From contig JAWWNJ010000114.1 in NCBI GenBank assembly GCA_037176885.1, positions 310,001 to 374,000 of the forward strand: a stretch of 64,000 nt of DNA, read 5' to 3'. The notes under the pieces are model-generated. The model was not told where the DNA came from. It did no database searches and saw only the letters and a program-made list of their open reading frames with translations. Positions 55,466-64,000 of the stretch are shown in pieces (the first letter of the stretch is position 1; each line of letters begins with the position of its first letter). Source of the DNA: Favolaschia claudopus (Eukaryota > Basidiomycota > Agaricomycetes > Agaricales > Mycenaceae). The translations under genes were made by a program, and so were the position numbers.

Positions 55466-55805
55466 TCACGGCATCTGTGATGAAATGCCATCAGCATCAG
55501 CGTGGTGCTCCTGCTTTCCATAGACTGCGCATGCTCCGTCATGGAACGACCGCATGTGCCACGTGGATAGGATTTGGCTACCTGCGTGAACGTGAAGACA
55601 ACTTACAAGACATGAATTGGAAGAGAAGGTCCTTACGCACCGGATACTTGATGCCGTCCTCGGAGACTTCACGAATGGCCTTACGGATATGCTCACCCAT
55701 GTGCGTTTGGATATCAGTATCTTTCGCGGAACCCGGCCGACAAGCTTGTCGGTTCATGAGGGCAGCATATATCGGTGTGTCAACAACTGAGAATGAATAG
55801 AACAC
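55466..55805 (-). pseudogene. unidentified exon fragment
   Basis: The minus strand reads MFYSFSVVDTPIYAALMNRQ, then TDIQTHMGEHIRKAIREVSE and DGIKYPVRKDLLFQFMS. GTAAGT follows and a possible 25-base gap leads to WHMRSFHDGACAVYGKQEHH. The composition is protein-like and not repetitive. I do not recognise the protein. It could be a captured or decayed gene. Confidence 0.3.
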
Positions 55806-55809
55806 CCCG

Positions 55810-56300
55810 CGGTAAACTGAGAGGTGCTATTAGCTTTATGGTGCGGTGGTAGACATGGTCCCACCCTCTCTTGGTGCCGCACGGTGCCGCTACATTCACA
55901 CCACAACCTCAGGATGAGTTTCTGACCTCCTAAGCAGCGTTATAGAGCGAAACAGGGCTATAAACGGTACAATAGAACAGCAGAGGAGGGATTTTCATGG
56001 CAACTTTGCCTCCCTCAGCCTATCCTAGTAGGCCAAGGCTCGGCCTACGACCCCTCGGAATGCAGTGAATATTGTTGATCTTGCACGTGTGGCTACGGAG
56101 GTAACTTAAGCTCTCTTTTTTTTTAATTTCTTCTTCGCTACTGATATCTACTCGATGCATTGCAGCACTCTCACACTAACTGAGCTCCAGTATCCAATGC
56201 GAGACCTTGTTGTCACTCGAAGGCAGAGATTTAATTGCGCAGATGACTCAGGTAAAACTGGCCATCTTCAATGAAGTCGAGACGCACCGTGTTCCAGGTT
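55810..56300. other. no gene seen
   Basis: No open frame of note and no terminal repeats. Confidence 0.35.
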
Positions 56301-56304
56301 ATAA

Positions 56305-56420
56305 AATCCTTGTCCGAGATAGAGTAAATCAACGCTCCGAAGGCCAAAAATCGTAGAGTAAATCAGCCAAATCCTCGGTCAAGATGCGGACAATGTCAAT
56401 AGGTAGTGACCGGGGGCCTC
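56305..56420 (-). mobile_element. truncated copy of the hAT-like MITE
   Basis: The right end AATAGGTAGTGACCGGGGGC is the inverted form of the 57645 terminus, and the interior repeats AGAGTAAATCA words seen there. The other end is missing. It abuts the next MITE by three bases. Confidence 0.65.
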
Positions 56421-56423
56421 TCC

Positions 56424-56815
56424 TACAGTCGCGGCGAAATTAGATGCATTACCATATTAGGAAATTCCCATCAATTTCACTTCTTGCCAGCGCATCGTCG
56501 TCCTCAGCGTGCATGAGCTCGTCAGTCTTTCGTATACAGCCTACTACGCCTCGCAGGCGATGTACCAAGACCCTCTGCACCCCCACTAAGCGCGCCAAGC
56601 TCGTTGTTCTCCACGAGTCTTTTCCGAGCCGTTTGCGCGAATTGAAAGAAAATGACTTTCTGTGGATAGACTACTAGACACTTAGAGCATGTAAAACTAT
56701 TATCCCAACTTGTCCTGTGGTCGCAGACCTTGTGAGCGTCGAGGAGAACAGCGGCGAAGAATTTTTGATGGGAATTCCCTAATATGGTAATGCATCTAAT
56801 TTCGCCGCGACTGTA
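56424..56815. mobile_element. 392-base TA-flanked MITE
   Basis: Termini TACAGTCGCGGCGAAATTAG and its inverse, perfect for about 50 bases. TA at each edge. A short frame inside (56522-56875 minus) is not supported as a gene. Related in ends and size to 49515-49887. Confidence 0.85.
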
Positions 56816-56819
56816 CTCC

Positions 56820-57575
56820 AACGGCACAGTGTGACAAGCATTTGGCAGGAGTTCCAAACAACTAGAAACGGACATTTGATCCCCGCCACTTGAGCCTTAT
56901 GTACTAACGGTGTGGGGGTCACCGCAGGTTACTGCTGGTGACCTGTCACGTGCCTCTTTGCCCGCCAATTCTACCAGATGTACTAATCATGGTGACTTTG
57001 GCAAAATATATCCTCAATCTGATGAAGTAATCGAACGATTGAATGGATTGTGCTCACGATCGGAAGGATTGAAAGATTTGGTAGTTACTGTACAATCTGA
57101 TTTTGTTTGGCTTTAATTGTAAAACTATTTAATTAGTTTGACAAACGGGTAGTTATTCTAATTTTTTATACACAAAACAATTTCCTGTCTATCATCTCTC
57201 GATGGTTATTTGGAATTCAAGAGACAGAACATGGCTTTATTTGACAGTGCTTGCACAGAATTCTCCTAGCAAGAATTTCCCACACATCGGCAATTGCCGT
57301 CTTCGTGCTGGCGGATACTCGGAGTCCTCGGACTCGGTTCTCCGATCACCAGAGAGTACAATCGTGTATTCCGGTGGTTACCTCGGCTAAGCTAAGCGGG
57401 GGTCACCGGCAAGGTAACCAGAGCGGGCTGGTTACCCTAAGTATACTCTATATACCTTTACCATCTGACAAGCTGTCACCGTTGAAAATGGGGAGTACAA
57501 GCTGGCAGGATGCGGACCACGAGTGGGGCATCCGAGTAATGTTGAACATTAGCCTCCCTAGTCAGACCAATATCG
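56820..57575. other. no gene seen
   Basis: A 68-codon frame at 56910-57116 and a few others lack motifs. A T-run of about 20 lies at 57578-57597. Confidence 0.35.
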
Positions 57576-57644
57576 GTTTTTTTTTTTTTTTTTTTTTCTT
57601 TTCTTTTTCTTGAACATTTAAGAGGGTCTCGCTGAAAACCTGTT

Positions 57645-58074
57645 AGGCCCCCGGTCACTACCTATTATCGCGGCCCGCATTTCAGCCCCGAATTTCGTTG
57701 ATTTACTCTACGTTTTTGGTCCCTCGGAGCATTGATTTACTCTATTTCGGACCAAAATTTGGTCGATTTTCCGCTGTTTGGTGCACATTTTCGCACTTTG
57801 GTGTCAGTTCTAATTTTCTCCCAGCTTGCGCGAGCATGAGCGTTGGTTTCTCGCCTAAAATGCCTTGTATAGCGACTACAATTGGCTTTGGAGGCTCATC
57901 AAACGGTGATTCCCCCACCAAATTTTCTTCTCCCAGAGAAGTTTTACTCTGTCTTGGACCGAGTTCGGCCAGATTCCGCCTGTTTTACTCTAACTTGCGG
58001 ACCGAGAAAGAGGGGTTTTGGGACGTTGATTTACTCTAAACCTGACCGCGATAATAGGTAGTGACCGCGGGCCA
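57645..58074. mobile_element. hAT-like MITE with 8-base target duplication
   Basis: Left AGGCCCCCGGTCACTACCTA, right the inverse with two changes, through about 29 bases (to CGCGG). AACCTGTT flanks it on both sides (57637-57644, 58075-58082), an 8-base duplication as made by hAT transposases. Subterminal GATTTACTCTA words recur four times. Partial relatives are at 5083 and 56305-56420. Confidence 0.9.
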
Positions 58075-58120
58075 AACCTGTTGTTCTTTAAAATTTGAAT
58101 GCAAGCGATGTCGTTCTGTG

Positions 58121-59012
58121 TGTCGGAAAATCCGAATTTACCTGATCAAGCTTGACGAGGCTTGACGGGGGTATCAAGCTTGATCAGGCTCCCAGTGCCG
58201 TTGATCAACTGATGTCAAGCTTGATCAAGTAGGGTCAAGCCATATCAAGCACTGTCAAGTAGTATCAGGATGAGGCCGAAAAACTGCTCCAACACACCCT
58301 ATGTACTGTACCGATCTGTATGGAGGCAACGCTCTGAGGTGCGTTACGCGCCGTTGCTAGCCTTTTATGGTAATTTGCTGTGCAAAAGCAGTGCAAAATG
58401 ACCATATATGGGACGATTTGTAAGCAAAAATGGCTCTGCGTTATGCGTTATGTTGCTACCATACATATCGGTACAGTACTTATATTATAATTCAATTGAA
58501 GATAGAATTCAATTGTCAGATTTCAGAGTCTATGCGACTACATTTGTAGGTACTACTTATGCATTCAAGACACGCACAAGTGAATTGGACATGTACAGAG
58601 TCCAGTTGATGATGATATCACGCCTGCAAGTGAAGTATTACCATGATATGTGACGTAGACCACCTCACTATGTCAAAGGTTCCTTAGCATAGTGGTTATA
58701 GTGTCATTTTATTACTTAGTCGCGCGGGTTCGAACCGCGCGATGCGAAATACTTATAAATTCTAACTTAAAATAGCAGTCTTATAGTATCAAACACTTTG
58801 AAGTACATAGTTCTATAACTATAGATACTACAACAGAAAGCGCAACACGGTTGTAACCTGATCAAGACCTATCAAGCAATATCAGGCCGTCAAGCTTGAT
58901 CAGTGTTTATAAGTCTTTTTTGGACCTTATCAACCGACCCCGAACTTGACAGCCTGATCAAGCTTGATATTGGTATATTTGGCCCTATCACCTGATTTCG
59001 GATTTTCCGACA
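58121..59012. mobile_element. 892-base TIR element with TCAAGCTTGATCA repeats
   Basis: The termini are TGTCGGAAAATCCGAA and its inverse. Near both ends lie many copies of TCAAGCTTGATCA-like palindromes. The last 97 bases recur at 31406-31502. A tRNA-like sequence sits in the middle (58679-58750). Target duplication unclear. Confidence 0.7.
58679..58750 (+). other. tRNA-like sequence, degenerate
   Basis: TAGCATAGTGG at 58686-58696 matches the Pol III A-box consensus and GGTTCGAACC at 58728-58737 the B box, at tRNA-like spacing. CGCGG/CCGCG can form an arm around the B box. The acceptor, D and anticodon stems do not pair properly, so this is not a working tRNA. A SINE head or tRNA pseudogene is more likely. 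Confidence 0.5.
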
Positions 59013-59019
59013 TGGGGCC

Positions 59020-59290
59020 CGCCACAAAGGCCCATGGAAGCCAGAGTTTGATGAGAGTCTCTGTTTTTGAGTTTGGGCGGAGGTTAAGATGCTCCAGAAG
59101 CCTGGAGGATGTGTGCGATGTGTATTCGCGACGGCGCGCCCGTAATCAGCTCGCCCGAAACGACGCTGAACGCTCTGAACGTGTGATATGTAGTCAAAAA
59201 TTGTTCAAAGAAATGGCTGTAGGGTTAATAACGGCATCCGCTCCACTCTGCTTACGGCCCTCAAAACTCTGAAAATCTGGCCCGATACTG
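59020..59290. other. no gene seen
   Basis: No supported feature; overlapping frames without motif. Confidence 0.35.
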
Positions 59291-59292
59291 CA

Positions 59293-59619
59293 TAGTGCTG
59301 CCGCGAGGTGGAGGCCCTCGGAGGTGAGGTGACCTTGGCCTCAAACTGTTACCATTTATGGTAGTCGAGGTGATGGCGCCTTGAGACCGTTTTCGGAAAC
59401 AATACTCAAAAACAATCGTTAGCACCGGGGAAACACGATGCTTGCTCATGAGTGAATCACCGGAGGCTAGTTGAACTTTTTTCATGGCTCAGGGAATGAA
59501 AATGAAGTGAAAAGAGTGAATTTCGAGGTGGACTGCTGAGGTGACGTCATCTCAAGGTGACTTCAAGGTTGATGGGCCATCACCTCAAGGTACCTCGACC
59601 TCGCCTTGCGGCAGCACTA
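59293..59619. mobile_element. 327-base MITE with GAGGTGA repeats
   Basis: TAGTGCTGCCGC on the left and GCGGCAGCACTA on the right, with weaker inverted similarity inside. GAGGTGA/TCACCTC and CAAGGT words repeat at least seven times. TA edges. The 4.1 kb transposon is inserted at its right edge. Confidence 0.7.
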
Positions 59620-59623
59620 ATAC

Positions 59624-62600
59624 TGGTCGTGGGCAGCCACGGTTTGATCAGTGATCTGTTTGTCCTTGTTTATTTCCTTTGGGCACATGGTTTCCGTTTT
59701 CGGGCGTTCTTTGCCTTGCAGGATCCACTTCCTCTAACCACCAAATATTCGGGTTTCGCATGTAATAGGCTTACTTTAGGTCACACATGATATTGTTCGG
59801 AGGATTTTGCCAATTTCAGATTTTTCGTTGAAATAGCTGTATTTTTTGGGCGGAATTCAGCATATCTCGTTCAATCAAGTGATTCTAGTCAATTCCTCAG
59901 AGGAAATACATTGTTTTGGTCCACGGAAAATAGCGAATCCTAGAGCGAGGAAAATCGCCGGCTATCCGGCATGATCCTACACGGTCTTGTGAACAGATCA
60001 TTTCGCGTGACATGGTGACTGTCACACCACTTTCATTTCCACTCTCGACGCGTTGCTGGCGCGACTAACGCGTTCTACACCTCTATTCCCCTTCTATCAC
60101 TCTGGATGGGCAAGCGCCGGTCGGAAAAACAGCTGGCAGTTCTCTCCCGTCTAAACGAGGTTCGCTGGCAGTCACAGAATGCTGTAAAAGAGAATATTCT
60201 ACGGAGCCCTGCTGCATCACATCCAAAGACTGCGACACGCGCACGGGCACAGATATCTGCTCTAGAGACTCGAATTCACAATCAAGAACAGTCTATTGCC
60301 TCCCTGCAAGCCTCTAATATCTCTTTCCAGACGGAAAACCTCGCTCTCGCTACTCATGTCCGTAACCTCGAACAGCTTCAATCTACGACGGCACAGCAGC
60401 TTTCTGCCACGCAGAACAGCCTCGCCATTGCTACGAACACTATCTCGGATCAGGCTATAACAATTTCGGAACAGAAGCAGCGTATCAATCGACTCAAACG
60501 AGACAAAACCCGAATGACTACCAAAATGGATCAATTGAAGGACGAATTACTGCAGGCTATCCTTCGCGCTGACCAGACCAATCGCTTATCATCCTCCCAA
60601 TCGCTTCGCCTCGAGAGCCTTCTGTTCACTGTTCAACAACTCAATCGCAAAATCGCCGAGCAGACGAAAGAACGACAACAGATTCAGCAAAGACTAAAAA
60701 ACACACAGATGCGAGAAAAACGGGCAAAACAGGCGTTGAAACAGACTCGAATTATTGGAAAGCGAAAATCTGTATTCATCACCCGACACCGGCACTTCTA
60801 TTCGACGCTCTACCGCTCTCTTGCTCTGAACTGTCACCGTGCAGGCTGTGCCCAGGCTAAGATAGGTGGACTCATTACACGGATCGGGCGGGTTTTTGGA
60901 GTGAAAGTTAAACATTCCATCAGTCGTCGAACCGTAGGCCGGGTAATAACAGAGGCCGGAATCAAAGCCAAGTTGCAATTAGGATATGAACTCGCGCGTG
61001 CCAAAGGTAAGGCTCATTCTAATTGAATTTGCGCTAACATTCACCAAATTTTAGCGGTCACTCTCAGCAGCGATGGCACAAGTCGTCGGAATATCAAATA
61101 CGAGGGCCGCCACATCACCATCACCGCCCCCACCTATTCAACCGACCCTGATTCACCTGCCGAGGCTCCTGCAACCCGCCTTGTCGAGGTTGAGCATGCC
61201 CTTGATCACACCGCTCAAACTCAATTCAATGGATGGGATATTGTCAATAGTTCCATTGTCGACATCTACCGAAACAGCCCGCTCGGAAAGCGCGATTTAC
61301 AGGCAGGAATAACCTACGAGGCCGATGATTTATGGCGCAAGGCAGTTGCCTATAACTCCGACCACGCAGCCGATGTTCGCTTGGTGGCGCAAAAAACGAA
61401 AGAGCGCAAGATGGAGGTGTTGGAAACGGACTTCGGAAAAGCAAAGCTTGCCGGTATGTCGGAGTCCGAGGCAGAAGACGCGTTGTGGGAGGTGGTATGC
61501 GAGATCAGCGAGGATCCTGAAGGCCTTGATCGCAGGTGCGTTAATTTTTTTTCGCTTAACACTTCGGATACTTATATCAAAATTACCACAGCGCCATTCC
61601 GGCAAGCCTTCGGGAAGAAGCCCTCCAGTCTCTTGCTCGCCACGTAGGATCCACCACTATTGATGCCTTGCCCGAGGAACGACGGCTCACTCTCTCCCGC
61701 TTCATTGTTGCTGGATGCTGCAAACACAAGGACCACAATTGCACGAAATATGGAGTTGCGGGGATGCAGGCTGTCTGGGACACTCTTGGTCGCACTCCTC
61801 CCGTTCTTCTAGCCAACAAAGACAACGCGGCGACTATAGCTCTCGGCGAGGAAGCAGATTCTGAATCGGCAGCGATTGAGCGCGCCATGAAGGCTAGCCA
61901 ACGAGGCGGGCATAAGCTAGTCAGCATCTGCGGCGATCTCTTTCGGCATCGAGACGAGAAACGTGGACACCAAGATTTTCATCGGTTCTATTTCTCTAAA
62001 GTCAAATTCGATATCGACGGCGAAGTCTCATCTGCGAAATTCCCCGACACGTCCAATAATCGTTACAACTCTCATCTGGCTGGAGCCGCCGAGCTTCTGA
62101 AGTATCACTCGGCCTACATTGACTTCTTCACCCTCATCCGCGACACCAAAACGACGCCTGGACTCAATCATATGGAGGAAAATGCACTCAAGGGCTTGAA
62201 GGACCTCCCAACCATGTGCGAGATTGTCGTAATGACGGCTTACAAGAACGCGGTACCTGACGCTTACTTCAAAATGGTCAGCAAGCCTGGCGTCAATCAC
62301 ATTCACCTCGGTCCTCTCCATCAGCAGATTATCACCCACATCGAAAAAATCATCGCTGATACAGACTTGCTCCTGAGCCCTCTTAGCATCTCTTCCGAGG
62401 CGACGCTCGATGGGGAACCATTTTCCGACCAATTCGCAATGGACTCGGTGTGGTTCTGGCTCGACGAACATCCCGACCTCATTCCCGTCGTTGAAAACCT
62501 GCTGATAGGCTTCCTAGAATCAATCGTTCCGGCATGGAAACGGTTTTCCCGCGATTTCGAGCCTGGCGGAGCTATTGACACCCTCACTCCAGCCGAGCAA

Positions 62601-63727
62601 CTCCTGATCCATATCCCTCCGACAAACGACGCTAACGAATCTATTCTTGGCGGCTTGGGTGTTTATCTGACGGACAAAAACGGCACAGTCAAGCATTTCA
62701 GCGCCGAAGCCACGTACATCCGTAACAACACTGCAGCATTTGTGGAGGCGATGCTCACGGAGGAGGACGAGGTTTATGTCAGGCGCCTGGCACGGATCGA
62801 AGACGCCAGCCGTAAAATGAAGAAGTTTCGTGACGATTTACTCGCGTTCAAAACTCGGGTTGCGCAAGAAGCACGTGAAAGAGAGGCTGCGAAGCAAGCT
62901 GAGGCTGCTGCAGAGATTCTACGACTCAAATCCATCGTCATTATCACTGATTCCGCCCAACTGCAGACTCTACCGGTAAAATCCACCAAGAAAAAGCCTG
63001 GACCGTGCCTTCGGGAACAACTCGACGTCCGTAGAAGCTTGTGGAAAGACGAAACCCTACAGAAAACACTACTCAAAAATATATCCAAGAAAGCTGACAT
63101 GATCAAAGCCATTACTGACGCCGATTCGAGGTATCGCTTTCATGTTATACATTGTTTCACTGATTTTATCAAATCTCCCGCATATCTGCCAGGCGCGCTG
63201 CTGCAATCCCACGTGAAAATACAAGCTCTACTTAATACAGTGTATTTCTTACTTGTACTCAACGAATGTATCGTATTATCACTCTGAACTTGCCCTTGCG
63301 AGACGCTGAAAACGTACGATCAATGATCGCTGATTTAGATGCCATGTTAAACTTACTTTAACTTTACGAATATTCACCCGAACCTCTTGAGATTTTGCAC
63401 GCCCATTTCTCACGGTCTTAACATCAGGTTCTGATTTTATGAGACTTTTTCCGGTCTTTTTCGTGGCTCTATGGGGTGAGAAAAATACCGTTGATGGCTA
63501 CTGCGTAAGGCGCCGATAAAACGATGTGATACTCATGAATTTTCTTCATCTTTGAACAGGGGACAGCCAGGCCTATTTACTATGAAGTTAAGTTACAAAA
63601 TTACCGTGCCGGGGGGAATGTGGACCTCAACGGACCCAGCGATCAAAAAACCACCGGTTTTGGAGAAGTACTGAGGAACAAACAAGTGCAAACAGATCAC
63701 GATCCGAACCGTGGCTGCCCACGACCA
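59624..63727 (+). mobile_element. complete 4.1 kb DNA transposon, family unnamed
   Basis: Left TGGTCGTGGGCAGCCACGGT and right its inverse; similarity continues through about 45 bases. CTAATAC flanks both ends (59617-59623, 63728-63734); the match extends to nine bases if the terminal CA is counted in the flank. One three-exon gene (60106-63287) fills it. A 5' relic of the same family is at 19420-20748. The 7-9 base duplication fits hAT- or Mutator-scale cutting, but the transposase does not look like either. Confidence 0.9.
60106..63287 (+). CDS. DDE-type transposase with coiled-coil N-terminus
   Basis: The transposase of the 59624-63727 element, about 1,025 residues in three exons with introns 61007-61054 and 61536-61591. 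Exon 1 (ATG at 60106) is a long coiled coil, rich in Gln/Leu (ISALETRIHNQEQSIASLQA) and then basic, followed by HSISRRTVGRVITEAGIKAK. Exon 2 starts VTLSSDGTSRRNIKYEGRHI, the likely first catalytic Asp, and includes YNSDHAADVRLVAQKTKERK. Exon 3 has GCCKHKDHNCTKYG, ANKDNAATIAL, FPDTSNNRYNSHLAGAAELL, LGPLHQQIITHIE and IPPTNDANESILGGLG, where a catalytic Glu is plausible, then a charged helix. Related proteins recur in mushroom genomes in my memory, without a family name I can give. No stop or frameshift is visible. The last about 50 residues may instead be spliced out (possible donor at 63130). Confidence 0.75.
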
Positions 63728-63734
63728 CTAATAC

Positions 63735-64000
63735 TGCACTTCTCGGAGAAGGTTTTGACGTGCCGAAATGGCCGATGGGTGATGGGATCAGGCTATGCTT
63801 GATTTCCCCTAAAATCAGTTGTAAACGGCCCAAAATCGCCTTAAAAACCCACTTTTTGGAGGAGAAAATGGCGAGATTTCGGCCTCAAAAACCCACTTTT
63901 CCGGAGCAGGCTTGGCAGGAGCTTCCCGGGGCCTAGTACGCCACGTCAACAACGTCGGCGACAACACGCCATTCGCCCTGCGCGCGTGCGGCGATTGCGA
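63735..64000. other. no gene seen; short direct repeat
   Basis: AAAAACCCACTTTT occurs at 63843-63856 and 63888-63901, each followed by a GGAG-type word. No coding frame supported up to the window end. Confidence 0.4.

Noticed and set aside
57476..57658. Basic minus-strand ORF with a Lys run
   Set aside because: The Lys run is the reverse reading of a T-homopolymer.
58679..58750. Functional tRNA gene
   Set aside because: A and B boxes fit, but acceptor, D and anticodon stems do not pair.

Overview
The window looks like repeat-dense nuclear DNA of a basidiomycete fungus, most likely an Agaricomycete. The evidence is the short (about 45-60 base) GT-AG introns inside open frames and the typical mushroom-genome mixture of element families: a MULE, a Plavaka/CACTA tail, Helitrons, Ty1/copia and Ty3/gypsy pieces, an Agaricomycete integrase-like gene, a retropepsin ORF group, and DDE transposons with basic N-terminal exons. 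I see no convincing host housekeeping gene, rRNA, CRISPR array or bacterial-type operon. The species cannot be named from this sequence.

Layout. 1-5 kb: unassigned sequence and a small two-exon remnant. 5.3-7.7 kb: a Mutator-like transposase pseudogene, split by a MITE just after its first predicted catalytic Asp. 7.7-8.6 kb: a TIR element with a second TIR element nested in it. 8.9-10.7 kb: weak hypothetical ORFs and GC-rich repeats. 10.7-14.1 kb: a Ty1/copia reverse transcriptase/RNase H remnant with part of its 3' LTR, a small TIR element, and a Helitron Pif1-helicase tail with a 3' hairpin. 16-18 kb: a gypsy RT scrap and an integrase-like pseudogene. 19.1-24 kb: a truncated copy of the 59.6-63.7 kb transposon, several MITEs and a non-LTR ORF1-like gene. 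24.2-25.2 kb: a copia LTR and a zinc-knuckle Gag fragment on the minus strand. 25.4-31.4 kb: a large multi-exon gene with a DEDDy 3'-5' exonuclease domain and a C-terminal Cys cluster, broken by a 685-base MITE inserted in an exon. 32.2-37.8 kb (minus): a retropepsin/Gag-like ORF group with no reverse transcriptase, interrupted by a 1.2 kb TIR element. 39.1-42.2 kb: an apparently complete DDE transposon with 37-base TIRs. 42.2-43.7 kb and 47.2 kb: a family of GC-rich modular repeats. 43.8-46.4 kb: a Helitron N-terminal gene with a retropepsin-like leader. 50.8-51.6 kb: a two-exon PHD-finger gene. 56.4-59.6 kb: a string of MITEs, including a hAT-like one with a clear 8-base target duplication. 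59.6-63.7 kb: a complete 4.1 kb transposon with TIRs, target duplication and a three-exon transposase gene.

The genes do not form a pathway. The window is a nested insertion record. Three insertions can be read at base level: a TA-flanked MITE in the exonuclease gene, a TA-flanked MITE in the truncated transposon copy (the intact copy keeps the empty site), and the 4.1 kb transposon at the edge of another MITE. The elements most likely to have been functional recently are the transposons at 39.1-42.2 kb and 59.6-63.7 kb. The least familiar pieces are the 4.1 kb transposon family, the exonuclease gene, the GC-rich repeat family and the retropepsin-led Helitron protein. All assignments are by eye from motifs and repeat structure; no database search was run.
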